Assembly: GCF_020216525.1 (NCBI RefSeq)
Contig: NZ_JAIWOY010000015.1
Location: forward strand, 1 to 64,000
Source: Nocardioides nematodiphilus
Lineage (GTDB): Bacteria > Actinomycetota > Actinomycetes > Propionibacteriales > Nocardioidaceae
Reading direction: 5' to 3'
Length of the DNA stretch: 64,000 bases
The position numbers and the translations under genes were made by a program. Below the pieces are notes generated by a model. It was not told the origin of the DNA. It saw only the letters and a program-made list of their open reading frames with translations, and searched no databases. Below are positions 7,515 through 16,015 of this stretch, one piece after another. Numbering within the stretch: position 1 is the stretch's first letter; each line of letters starts with the position of its first letter.

Positions 7515-10010
7515 ATGACTAGTCTCCAAGAGCAAGCCGGCTCAGTCCCATCGATGGCAGGAGTAGCCCGCGTGACGATCAGTGAGCCCATGACGACGGG
7601 AGTGTCCGCGGAGCTGGTCCAGCGCCTCGCCCATCCCAGCGACGACGACGTCGCGGCGGTCGACGCCTGGTGGCGTGCAAACAACTACCTCACCGTCGGG
7701 CAGATCTACCTGCTCGACAACCCTCTGCTCAAGAAGCCGCTGAGCGCCGAGCACATCAAGCCCCGCCTCCTCGGCCACTGGGGCACGAGCCCGGGCCTCG
7801 GATTCATCTACGCGCACGCCTCGCGGCTGATCAAGGAGACCGGCCAGGAGATGGTCTACATGGCCGGCCCCGGCCATGGTGGCCCGACGATGTACGGCGC
7901 GGCCTACCTCGAGGGCACGTACACCGAGACCTACCCCGAGGTGACCGTCGACGAGCGCGGGATGCAGCGCCTCTTCCGGCAGTTCTCCGCACCCGGTGGG
8001 GTGCCCAGCCACGTCTCCGTCCCGACGCCGGGCTCGATCCATGAGGGCGGCGAGCTCGGCTACGTCCTGGTCCACGCCTTCGGGTCGGTGATGGACAACC
8101 CGGACCTGATCACCCTGGCGGTCGTCGGCGACGGCGAGGCCGAGACGGGCCCGCTGCAGGGCTCCTGGACCGGCATCTCCTTCCTCAACCCCGCCCGTGA
8201 CGGCGCCGTCCTGCCGATCCTGCACCTCAACGGCGCGAAGATCTCCGGCCCCACGCTGCTCTCGCGCAAGGACCCGGAGGAGGTACGGGCCCTCTTCGCC
8301 GGGCACGGCTACGAGGTGATCGAGGTCTCCGGTGGTGATCTGCCCGGCATGCACCACCGCTTCGCCGAGGCCCTCGCCACCGCCTGGGCCACGATCAAGG
8401 AGATCCAGGCCGCCGCCCGCGGTGGCGACTGGAACGGCGCCCGCCCGCGCTGGCCGATGATCATCCTGCGCAGCCCGAAGGGCTGGACCGGTCCTGCCGT
8501 CGTGGACGGAGTCCAGATCGAGGGCACGTACCGCGCCCACCAGGTCCCGCTCTCCGGGGTCAAGGAGGACCCCGACCACCTGCGGATCCTCGAGGAGTGG
8601 ATGCGGTCCTACCGGCCGGAGGAGCTCTTCGACGACCAGGGCGTGCCGACCGAGATCGTCACCCGGATCAGCCCCCAGGGCCGGTTGCGGATGACGGGCA
8701 CCCCGCACGCCAACGGCGGCCTGCTGACCACCGACCTGGACCTCCCCGACTTCCGCGACCTGGCGATCCCGCTCGAGGCGCCCGGGAGGCTGCTGGCGGA
8801 GTCGACCCGCAAGCTTGGCGAGCTGATGCGCGATACGTACGAGCGCAACCCGCACACCTTCCGGCTCTTCTGTCCCGACGAGACCAACAGCAACCGCCTC
8901 GGCGCGGTCTTCGAGGTCACCGAGCGGGCCTTCGCCGAGCGGGTCGAGCCCACCGATGTGCGGATCTCGCGCTACGGGCGGGTCATGGAGATCCTTTCCG
9001 AGCACGCCTGCCACGGCTGGCTGGAGGGCTACACCCTCACCGGGCGGCACGGCTGGTTCGCCACGTACGAGGCCTTCGCGATGGTCTCGGCCTCGCAGAC
9101 CGTGCAGCACCTCAAGTGGCTCCAGGAGGCCCACCACCTCCCGTGGCGGGCGCCGGTCCCGAGTCTCAACATCCTGCTCACCTCGACCGCCTGGCGCCAG
9201 GACCACAACGGTTTCACCCATCAGGGTCCCGGCCTGATCCAGAACGTCATCGCCCACCATGGCAGCGTCAGCCGGGTCTACCTCCCGCCGGACGCGAACA
9301 CCCTGCTCTCGGTCGCCGACCACTGCATGCGCTCGCGCTCGAAGGTCAACGTCGTGGTCATCGACAAGCAGCCGCAGCTGCAGTGGATGACGATCGACGA
9401 GGCCGTCACGCACTGCGAGGTCGGTGGCGGCGTGTGGGAGTGGGCCGGCAACGAGGCGGCGGCGAAGGCCGCGGGCACCGACCCCGACATCGTGCTGGCG
9501 TGCGCGGGTGACGTCGTCTCGATGGAGACGGTGGCCGCGGCCGAGATCCTCAAGGTCAAGCTGCCCGAGCTGTCGACACGGGTCGTCAACGTGGTCAATC
9601 TGATGTCGCTGCCGCTGCAGAAGGTCCACCCCAACGGCATGGACGAGACCGTCTTCAGCGAGATCTTCACCGACCAGACCGACGTGCTGTTCGCCTTCCA
9701 CGGCTACCCGGGCGCGGTCCACCAGATGATCCACGGCCGCCCCAACCCGGGCCGGTTCCACGTGCGCGGCTTCATCGAGGAGGGCACCACCACGACCCCG
9801 TTCGACATGGTCGTGCGCAACCGCGCCTCGCGCTATCACCTGGTGATCGACGCGCTGAACAACGCGAAGCGCATGCCCGCCGGCTCGGCCGACCTCAAGG
9901 CGTGGTGCGAGGCGCAGATCGAACGCCACAAGGCGTACGTCGTCGAGCACCTGCAGGACATGCCGCAGGTGCGTGACTGGAGCCTGGGCGACCTGGCCGC
10001 GGAAGCCTGA
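7515..10010 (+). CDS. xfp: Phosphoketolase (xylulose-5-P / fructose-6-P)
   Basis: A thiamine-diphosphate enzyme that cleaves xylulose-5-phosphate or fructose-6-phosphate with phosphate to acetyl-phosphate plus glyceraldehyde-3-phosphate or erythrose-4-phosphate. At 831 residues it is of normal family length. Diagnostic stretches are HWGTSPGLGFIYAH, GPGHGGPTMYG, the TPGSIHEGGELG phosphate loop, the ThDP/Mg motif GDGEAETGPLQGSW, and the C-half SRYGRVMEIL and ITSTAWRQDHNGFTHQ-like region. ATG 7515 with GAAAGG about 10 nt upstream is accepted, although several in-frame starts up to 7590 are possible. It lies between the broken lactate dehydrogenase and the HAD/GH65 fusion, 9 bp before the latter, implying one transcript. 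Confidence 0.95.
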   Translation: MTSLQEQAGSVPSMAGVARVTISEPMTTGVSAELVQRLAHPSDDDVAAVDAWWRANNYLTVGQIYLLDNPLLKKPLSAEHIKPRLLGHWGTSPGLGFIYAHASRLIKETGQEMVYMAGPGHGGPTMYGAAYLEGTYTETYPEVTVDERGMQRLFRQFSAPGGVPSHVSVPTPGSIHEGGELGYVLVHAFGSVMDNPDLITLAVVGDGEAETGPLQGSWTGISFLNPARDGAVLPILHLNGAKISGPTLLSRKDPEEVRALFAGHGYEVIEVSGGDLPGMHHRFAEALATAWATIKEIQAAARGGDWNGARPRWPMIILRSPKGWTGPAVVDGVQIEGTYRAHQVPLSGVKEDPDHLRILEEWMRSYRPEELFDDQGVPTEIVTRISPQGRLRMTGTPHANGGLLTTDLDLPDFRDLAIPLEAPGRLLAESTRKLGELMRDTYERNPHTFRLFCPDETNSNRLGAVFEVTERAFAERVEPTDVRISRYGRVMEILSEHACHGWLEGYTLTGRHGWFATYEAFAMVSASQTVQHLKWLQEAHHLPWRAPVPSLNILLTSTAWRQDHNGFTHQGPGLIQNVIAHHGSVSRVYLPPDANTLLSVADHCMRSRSKVNVVVIDKQPQLQWMTIDEAVTHCEVGGGVWEWAGNEAAAKAAGTDPDIVLACAGDVVSMETVAAAEILKVKLPELSTRVVNVVNLMSLPLQKVHPNGMDETVFSEIFTDQTDVLFAFHGYPGAVHQMIHGRPNPGRFHVRGFIEEGTTTTPFDMVVRNRASRYHLVIDALNNAKRMPAGSADLKAWCEAQIERHKAYVVEHLQDMPQVRDWSLGDLAAEA

Positions 10011-10019
10011 GCCAGCACC

Positions 10020-13000
10020 GTGGATGCGACGGTGGGCGCGCCGGTCACGCGGGCGGACTTCGACGCGGTCCTCTTCGACCTGGACGGCGTGCTCACCACG
10101 ACGGCGATGCTGCACGAGAGCGCGTGGCGGTCGACCTTCGACGCGTTCCTCGATGACTGGGACGCCGCTCACGCCACCCACACCCATCGCTTCGGCGCCG
10201 ACGACTACACCGCCCACGTCGACGGCAAGCCCCGCCAGGACGGCGTCCGCGACTTCCTGGCCGCTCGGGGGATCACGCTGCCGCTCGGCGCCCCCGAGGA
10301 CCCGGCCTCGACCGCGACGGTCTGGGGACTGAGCAACCTCAAGCAGGAGCGCGTCCTCGCGGAGCTGTCCGCCGGTCTCGCGGAGGCGTTCCCCGGCTCG
10401 ATCGCGTGGGTGCGCGAGCTACGCGCTGCTGGTCTGCGCACCGGCGTGGTGTCCAGCAGCCAGAACGCTGCGGCGATCATGGCGCAGGTCGGCATCACCA
10501 ACCTGTTCGACGTCCGCATCGACGGCCAGACGGCGCTCGACGAAGGCATCCCCGGCAAGCCGGCACCCGACATGTTCCTGGCCGCCGCTGCGCGTCTCGG
10601 CGTGCCACCGGCGCGCTGTGTCGTGATCGAGGACGCGCTGGCCGGCGTCGCCTCGGCTCGGGCCGGCCGCTTCGGGCTCATCATCGGCGTCGACCGCGCC
10701 GGCCACCGCGAGGAGCTCCTCGCCGCGGGCGCGGACGTCGTCGTCGACGACCTGAGCGCCCTCCTGGCCGACGTCACGGCCGGGGTCCACCGAGCGGGCC
10801 CACGCGCGCACCGTCTCCAGGCGGCGGCTCGCCGGATCCTGGCGGCCAGCACCGAGGACCTGATCGATCCCTGGCGCCTGGTCGAACGCGACCCCTCGCC
10901 GGCCGACGCCGGACGGACCGAGTCGCTCTTCGCGGTCTCCAACGGCTACCTCGGCATCCGTGGCGCGCACGAGGAGGGCGCGCCGGCGTACAGGCCCGCG
11001 ACCCTGCTCAACGGCTTCCACGAGACCTGGCCGATCGTCTATCCCGAGGCGGCCTTTGGGCTCGCAGAGAACGGACAGACGATCGTGCCGGTCCCCGACG
11101 GCACCGGGATCCAGCTCCTCGTGGACGAGGAGGCCGTGGGGCTGGCGAGCACCGAGGTGGTCGCGTACGAGCGTGCGCTCGACATGGCCACCGGCACCCT
11201 GACGCGCAGCATCACCTATCAGCTGCCGCGTGGCGGTCGGGTGCGGATCGACTCCGAGCGGTTCGCGTCGCTGGCCCACCGCCACCTCGCCTGTCTGCGC
11301 TACCGGGTGACCGTGCTGGAGGAGCCCGGCCCGAGCGGGCCGATCGACCTGGTGCTCTCCTCCGAGCTGGTCCGGGATGCGCCCAGCATCGGCGACACCG
11401 GGGTCGACCCGCGGCGCACCCGCTCGCTCGGCGAGGACGTGCTGCGCCACGAGGGCGACCGGGTCGCGGGCGTCCATGTCGTCCGCACGTACGGGACCGC
11501 CCGCAGCGCGCTCGGGCTCGCCGCGGCGATGGACCACACCTTCGACGCCGACGACCTGACACACCTGCGCACGCAGGTGGAGGGTGACCGTGCGTTGGTG
11601 ACCTTCGCGGTGCACGCGGTGCCCGGGCGCAGCGTGACGCTGACGAAGTGGCTCGCGTACCACTTCGGCGCTGTCGGCTCGGAGACTCTCGCGGACCGCG
11701 CCGAGACGACGCTGGACCGCGCGATCGCGGCCGGCTACGACGCAGCGCTCGCGCAGCACCGGCGCGAGGTGAGCGCCTTCTGGACGGTGAGTGACGTGGA
11801 GTGGGTCGGCTCCCGGGCCGCGCAGCAGGCGCTGCGCTTCGGGCTGTTCTCGATGCTGCAGGGGAGCGCGCGCTGCGAGGGTCACGGCGTCCCGGCCAAG
11901 GGCCTGACCGGCACCGGGTACGAGGGGCACTACTTCTGGGACACCGAGACCTACCTCCTGCCGTTCCTCATCCACAGCCGTCCCGAGATCGCACGCAGCC
12001 TGCTGATGCAGCGCATCGACGCGCTGCCCGCGGCCCGGGTCCGCGCCGGGCAGGTGGCGTGCGACGGCGCGCTCTTCCCGTGGCGCACCATCAACGGCTC
12101 GGAGGCCTCGCCCTACTACGCAGCGGGCACCGCGCAATACCACATCAACGCCGACATCTCCTACGCCCTGATGCAGTACGTCGAGCTCACCGGCGACCGT
12201 GAGCTGCTCTACCGCCACGGTGCCGAGCTGCTCGTCGAGACCGCCCGGATGTGGCTCAGTCTCGGATTCTTCTCCGAGCGCTCGGGCGGCGAGTTCGTCA
12301 TCCACGGCGTCACCGGTCCCGACGAGTACTCCACCGTCGTCGACAACAACCTCTTCACCAACCTGATGGCCGCCGAGAACCTGCGCGCCGCCGCGGAGGC
12401 CGTCACCGAGCTGCGTGAGAACGACGCCAGCCTCTACGAGCGGCTGCGCGAGCGCATCGGGCTGCTCGTGGAGGAGCCGGACGTGTGGCGCCGCGCGGCG
12501 GCGAGGATGCACGTTCCGTACGACGAGCGTGCGGGTGTGCACGCCCAGGACGACGGCTTCCTCGACCGTGAGCCGTGGGACTGGGCGGGCACGCCCCCGG
12601 AGAAGTATCCGCTGCTGCTCAGCCACCACCCGCTGGTGATCTACCGCCACCAGGTGATCAAGCAGGCAGACGTGGTGCTCGCGACCGTGCTGCTGCCCGA
12701 GCGGTTCACCGTCGAGGAGCGCCGCCGGATCTTCGATCACTACGACGCGCTGACCACCGGCGACTCGTCGCTCTCCGAGTGCATCCAGGCGATCGCGGCC
12801 GCCGATGCCGGCAAGTACCGAAGCGCGGAGGAGTACTTCGTCGATGCCCTCGCCGTCGACCTGTCCGACACGGCCGGCAACCTGCCCGACGGGATCCATC
12901 TCGCCTCCGCGGCCGGCACCTGGATGGCCGTGGTCTACGGCTTCGGCGGCTACCGCTGGCGGACCCGCGAGTTCGCCCCGTTGCTGCCCACGCGTGCGCA

Positions 13001-13205
13001 GCGGATCCGCTTCTCGCTGACCCTGGCCGGCTCGGTGCTCGAGGTGACGATCGAGCCCACCTCGGTGACGTACACGCTGCGCAGCGGCGAGCCCCTCACC
13101 GCTCGCCACCACGGCCGGGAGTTCACCGTCACGGTCGCTGCGCCGGTCTCCTTCCCCGGTCAGTACCGCACCCACGACGGCGCGCCCGCCGCGCTCGCGG
13201 TCTAA
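10020..13205 (+). CDS. Beta-phosphoglucomutase (HAD) fused to GH65 glycoside phosphorylase
   Basis: A 1061-residue bifunctional protein. Residues about 10-255 are a HAD phosphatase-fold beta-phosphoglucomutase: nucleophile motif DLDGVLT at 20-26, VVSSSQN, GKPAPDMF and the IEDALAGV acidic motif. Residues about 270-1061 are a GH65 family phosphorylase (trehalose, kojibiose, nigerose or maltose type), with EGHYFWDTE and the catalytic acid in GVTGPDEYS near residue 769, then KQADVVLA and the C-terminal beta-domain. GH65 enzymes phosphorolyse a glucobiose to beta-glucose-1-phosphate and glucose; the mutase makes glucose-6-phosphate. GTG start 9 bp after xfp. The disaccharide cannot be assigned. 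Confidence 0.92.
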   Translation: MDATVGAPVTRADFDAVLFDLDGVLTTTAMLHESAWRSTFDAFLDDWDAAHATHTHRFGADDYTAHVDGKPRQDGVRDFLAARGITLPLGAPEDPASTATVWGLSNLKQERVLAELSAGLAEAFPGSIAWVRELRAAGLRTGVVSSSQNAAAIMAQVGITNLFDVRIDGQTALDEGIPGKPAPDMFLAAAARLGVPPARCVVIEDALAGVASARAGRFGLIIGVDRAGHREELLAAGADVVVDDLSALLADVTAGVHRAGPRAHRLQAAARRILAASTEDLIDPWRLVERDPSPADAGRTESLFAVSNGYLGIRGAHEEGAPAYRPATLLNGFHETWPIVYPEAAFGLAENGQTIVPVPDGTGIQLLVDEEAVGLASTEVVAYERALDMATGTLTRSITYQLPRGGRVRIDSERFASLAHRHLACLRYRVTVLEEPGPSGPIDLVLSSELVRDAPSIGDTGVDPRRTRSLGEDVLRHEGDRVAGVHVVRTYGTARSALGLAAAMDHTFDADDLTHLRTQVEGDRALVTFAVHAVPGRSVTLTKWLAYHFGAVGSETLADRAETTLDRAIAAGYDAALAQHRREVSAFWTVSDVEWVGSRAAQQALRFGLFSMLQGSARCEGHGVPAKGLTGTGYEGHYFWDTETYLLPFLIHSRPEIARSLLMQRIDALPAARVRAGQVACDGALFPWRTINGSEASPYYAAGTAQYHINADISYALMQYVELTGDRELLYRHGAELLVETARMWLSLGFFSERSGGEFVIHGVTGPDEYSTVVDNNLFTNLMAAENLRAAAEAVTELRENDASLYERLRERIGLLVEEPDVWRRAAARMHVPYDERAGVHAQDDGFLDREPWDWAGTPPEKYPLLLSHHPLVIYRHQVIKQADVVLATVLLPERFTVEERRRIFDHYDALTTGDSSLSECIQAIAAADAGKYRSAEEYFVDALAVDLSDTAGNLPDGIHLASAAGTWMAVVYGFGGYRWRTREFAPLLPTRAQRIRFSLTLAGSVLEVTIEPTSVTYTLRSGEPLTARHHGREFTVTVAAPVSFPGQYRTHDGAPAALAV

Positions 13206-14218
13206 CGGCGGACGCCGCGCTCGTACGCGGCGAGGGAGATCCGATGGTTGGCGTGTGCGGTGACGGTGCCGCCCGCCGTGAGCTCGCCCCGTCCTGCGAT
13301 CAGGTTGTGGCGCAGCACCCCGCGGGCGCCGGCGGCGAGGTTGACGAACGTCCCCGAGCCGAGCCGATTGACCAGGGTGTTGTGGACGACGCGCAGGGTG
13401 TGGGACGGCTGGGTCAGTCCTTCCGCGCCGTAGGAGACGAGCGCGGAGTTCTGTGAGTGCGGGCCCTGGATGATGACGTTGTCCTTGATCAGGGAGCGGC
13501 CGCCGTTGGGCAGGTCGATGGAGTAGCTGGCGGAGGCGTCGCCGTCGGTGATCCGGTTGCCGACGATGGTGTTGCGAGCCGCCCGCGACTTGAGCTCGTG
13601 CCCCACGTCCGCGGAAGCCAGGTAGCTGCGGGTGACGGTGAGCGAGCGGACCTCCCCGATGTAGAGGTTGTGCGTGTAGCCGTCACCGGCCCCGTTGGCC
13701 ACGAACCGGGTCCGCCGGATGACGATGTCGCTGTCCGGGTCCGCGCCGCTGAGCAGGCCGTCCTGGTTGCCACGGAAGACGCTGCGGGTGAGGGTCAGCC
13801 CGGTGCCCTCCTGCCGGATCCCCGCGCCGTTCCCGTCCGGGACGACGGCTCCGCTGAACGCGATCCGGTCCACCCGGGCGCGGTCGCCGGCGATCACCCA
13901 GATCGCCTTGCCCTCGGCGCTTCGGCCGGCGGCCTGCAGCCGCGCCTTCCCGCCCGCGCCGCGCAGTGTCAGGTCGTCCTGGGTCCACACCGCCACGTCG
14001 CCGACGTACGTCCCGGCGTCGATGAGCACGGTGTCGCCGTCGCGCGCGACCGCCGCCGCGGCGCTGGGCGTGGCGAGGGCGCGATGCGGTCCGACGCGCC
14101 ACGTGTGGTGCCCCGGCGCCGCTGCGGCGGGGACGTTGAGCGCGCCGGCCACGGGCAGAAGGAGGCTCACGGCGGCGATCCACCGGCGTCGGCGGGCGGG
14201 AGCGGGGCTGGTGAACAT
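13202..14218 (-). CDS. Secreted right-handed beta-helix repeat protein
   Basis: A 338-residue exported protein. The N-terminus has a basic start (ARRRRWIAAVSLLLPVAGALNVPAAAA), a typical Sec signal peptide with an AxA cleavage site. The body carries repeated short beta-strand turns such as GTGLTLTRSVFRGNQDGL, DIVIRRTRFVANGAG and NTIVGNRITDGDAS, characteristic of parallel beta-helix (pectate-lyase/NosD-like) proteins. No catalytic residues can be assigned, so polysaccharide lyase, hydrolase or binding roles are all possible. ATG 14218; its stop overlaps the end of the convergent GH65 gene by 4 bp. Confidence 0.78.
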   Translation of the reverse strand: MFTSPAPARRRRWIAAVSLLLPVAGALNVPAAAAPGHHTWRVGPHRALATPSAAAAVARDGDTVLIDAGTYVGDVAVWTQDDLTLRGAGGKARLQAAGRSAEGKAIWVIAGDRARVDRIAFSGAVVPDGNGAGIRQEGTGLTLTRSVFRGNQDGLLSGADPDSDIVIRRTRFVANGAGDGYTHNLYIGEVRSLTVTRSYLASADVGHELKSRAARNTIVGNRITDGDASASYSIDLPNGGRSLIKDNVIIQGPHSQNSALVSYGAEGLTQPSHTLRVVHNTLVNRLGSGTFVNLAAGARGVLRHNLIAGRGELTAGGTVTAHANHRISLAAYERGVRR

Positions 14219-14239
14219 GGGCACTCGGACATTGTGCGC

Positions 14240-14430
14240 GATCGTCGCGTAAGGTGACTGCGCCAGTCGTACTCCACTCGTGGGGTCAGGGAACCCGGTG
14301 AGAATCCGGGACTGACGCGCAGCGGTATGGGTGACGGGCGGAGCACGTAGCGATACAGCCACTGGATCGAGTCTGATCTGGGAAGGCGCCCCGTCCGGTC
14401 GATCCCGAGTCCGAAGACCTGCTGGCCCAG
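14240..14430 (+). promoter_or_regulatory. Cobalamin (B12) riboswitch
   Basis: An RNA leader that binds adenosylcobalamin and lowers expression of the downstream cob genes. Visible conserved pieces are GGGAACCCGGTGAGAATCC at 14289-14307, the B12-box-like element with GCCACTG at 14358-14364, and the closing CCGAAGACCTGC at 14411-14422, in the usual order. The limits are approximate. It ends about 65 nt before the GTG of the first cob gene. Confidence 0.88.
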
Positions 14431-14495
14431 GCGACGCCCGTCGCCCGGTCATCGCGGACCCCGCGCACGGGTCCCAGGCCCGAAGGACCCGGCAG

Positions 14496-15356
14496 GTGCC
14501 CACCCCATCGCGTGTACGCGCGGACCGCTGCCCCGGCGCGCTGCGCCCCTGGCCGGCCGACGACGGCATGCTCGTCCGGCTGCGCCTCATCGGTGGCCGC
14601 GTCGCCTCGAGCCAGCTGCGCGCCGTCGCCGAGGTCGCCGAGACGTACGGCGACGGGCACGTGCACCTCACCTCGCGCGCCAACCTGCAGGTACGTGGAC
14701 TGCCCGGCCGCGACGGCGCGCTGGCTCCCGAGGCGCTCACCGCGCTGGCAGCCACCGGGCTGATCCCGGCTCCCAGCCACGAGCTGGTCCGCAACGTGCT
14801 CGTCTCGCCGCAGAGCGGACTCGACGGCGCGAGCGGCGGCGGCCGCGCCGACCTGCGTCCGATCGCCGCGGAGCTCGACCGGCTGCTGTGTGCCGAGCCG
14901 GTGCTCGCCGCCCTTCCGGGGCGCTTCCTGTTCGTCCTCGACGACGGGCGCGGTGATCTGGTCGCCCGCCCGTGCGACCTGGGCCTGGCCGTCCTGGACG
15001 CCGAGACCGCGCAGCTGCGGATCGGCGACGGCTGGGGACCGCTGACGCCCCTCGACACCGCCGCCGACACGATCGTCGCACTCGCGATCATGTTCGGCTG
15101 GAGGCGTGGCGAGGGCCCCGAGGCGCCGTGGCACGTCGGCGAGCTGTCCGAACCGCTGCTGCCGCCCACCCCAGCCGATCCGCGCCTGCCCACCGAGCGC
15201 GACCCGCTGCCGTACGGGCACGTGCCCGGCGGGCGCCACGTCGAGATCCCCGGCGGCCTCCTCGACCGCTCCTTGGTCGATGAGCTCACCGCCGCCGCTC
15301 CCACCCTCATCGTCACGCCCTGGCGTGGCGTGCTGATCCCGCAGGAGAACCGATGA
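14496..15356 (+). CDS. CobG-like precorrin-3B synthase, short and without an evident Fe-S motif
   Basis: A 286-residue protein similar to the N-terminal part of precorrin-3B synthase (CobG), the oxygen-dependent enzyme that makes precorrin-3B in the aerobic B12 pathway. It begins with the family stretch RADRCPGALRPW and includes GHVHLTSRANLQVRGL, the sulfite/nitrite-reductase ferredoxin-like half-domain. Full CobG carries a cysteine cluster for a [4Fe-4S] centre next to the substrate site; here I find only three scattered cysteines and no such cluster. GTG 14496 has AAGGA 9 nt upstream. The stop overlaps cobH by ATGA. It may be a divergent or reduced CobG, and its activity is uncertain. Confidence 0.72.
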   Translation: MPTPSRVRADRCPGALRPWPADDGMLVRLRLIGGRVASSQLRAVAEVAETYGDGHVHLTSRANLQVRGLPGRDGALAPEALTALAATGLIPAPSHELVRNVLVSPQSGLDGASGGGRADLRPIAAELDRLLCAEPVLAALPGRFLFVLDDGRGDLVARPCDLGLAVLDAETAQLRIGDGWGPLTPLDTAADTIVALAIMFGWRRGEGPEAPWHVGELSEPLLPPTPADPRLPTERDPLPYGHVPGGRHVEIPGGLLDRSLVDELTAAAPTLIVTPWRGVLIPQENR

Positions 15357-16015
15357 CGATCCAGCGCCCACCCCGCCGCTACGAGTACGTCGACAGCGGG
15401 CCCGCCATCTACGTCGACTCCTTCGCCACCATCCGGCGTGAGGCGGATCTGTCGCGGGTGCCCGCGGACGCCGAACGGCTCGCGGTCCGGATGATCCACG
15501 GCAGCGGCCAGGTCGACCTGGCCGACGACCTCGTCGTGCACCCGAGGATCGTCGCGGCGGCCCGCGGCGCGCTGGAGGCCGGCGCTCCGATCCTGTGCGA
15601 CGCCACCATGGTCGCCACCGGCGTCACGAGGACACGGCTCCCCAAGGACAACGACGTGCTGTGCCTGCTGAACGACCCGCGCGTCCCGGAGCTGGCGCGG
15701 TCGATGGGCACGACCCGTACGGCCGCCGCGGTCTCGCTGTGGGCGCCGCTCCTGGAGGGCGCGGTCGTGGCGATCGGCAACGCTCCGACGGCGCTGTTCC
15801 ACCTGCTCGAGATGATCCTCGACGGGGGACCGCGCCCGGCCGCGATCGTCGGCTGTCCGGTCGGCTTCATCGGCGCCGCCGAGTCCAAGCAGGCGCTCGT
15901 CGACCTCGCCGCCGAACACGGCATCGACATCCCGTACGTCACCGTGCGGGGCCGCCGGGGCGGCTCGGCGATGACCTCCTCGGCACTCAACGCGCTCGCC
16001 CAGGAGGTCGAGTGA
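15353..16015 (+). CDS. cobH: Precorrin-8X methylmutase
   Basis: Catalyses the C11-to-C12 methyl shift that converts precorrin-8X to hydrogenobyrinate in corrin ring synthesis. The 220-residue length is typical. The catalytic-histidine motif VRMIHGSGQVD lies near residue 45, followed by LCDATMVATGVTR and the family signatures WAPLLEGAVVAIGNAPTA and GCPVGFIGAAESK. It begins with ATG overlapping the cobG-like stop and ends with a one-base overlap (TGATG) to cobIJ, so it is tightly coupled within the riboswitch-controlled operon. Confidence 0.95.
   Translation: MTIQRPPRRYEYVDSGPAIYVDSFATIRREADLSRVPADAERLAVRMIHGSGQVDLADDLVVHPRIVAAARGALEAGAPILCDATMVATGVTRTRLPKDNDVLCLLNDPRVPELARSMGTTRTAAAVSLWAPLLEGAVVAIGNAPTALFHLLEMILDGGPRPAAIVGCPVGFIGAAESKQALVDLAAEHGIDIPYVTVRGRRGGSAMTSSALNALAQEVE

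Noticed and set aside
7542..10217. Long minus-strand frame (891 codons) opposite phosphoketolase
   Set aside because: It is the shadow of a high-GC gene: rich in Arg, His, Val and Gly, with no family features, while the plus strand is a clear phosphoketolase.
10419..13175. Long minus-strand frame (918 codons) opposite the GH65 fusion
   Set aside because: Same reason: antisense shadow of a well-supported gene with no recognisable domain.
14219..15919. N-terminal extension of the beta-helix gene through the riboswitch
   Set aside because: The extra sequence is low-complexity, lies opposite cob genes and the riboswitch, and a normal signal peptide begins at 14218.
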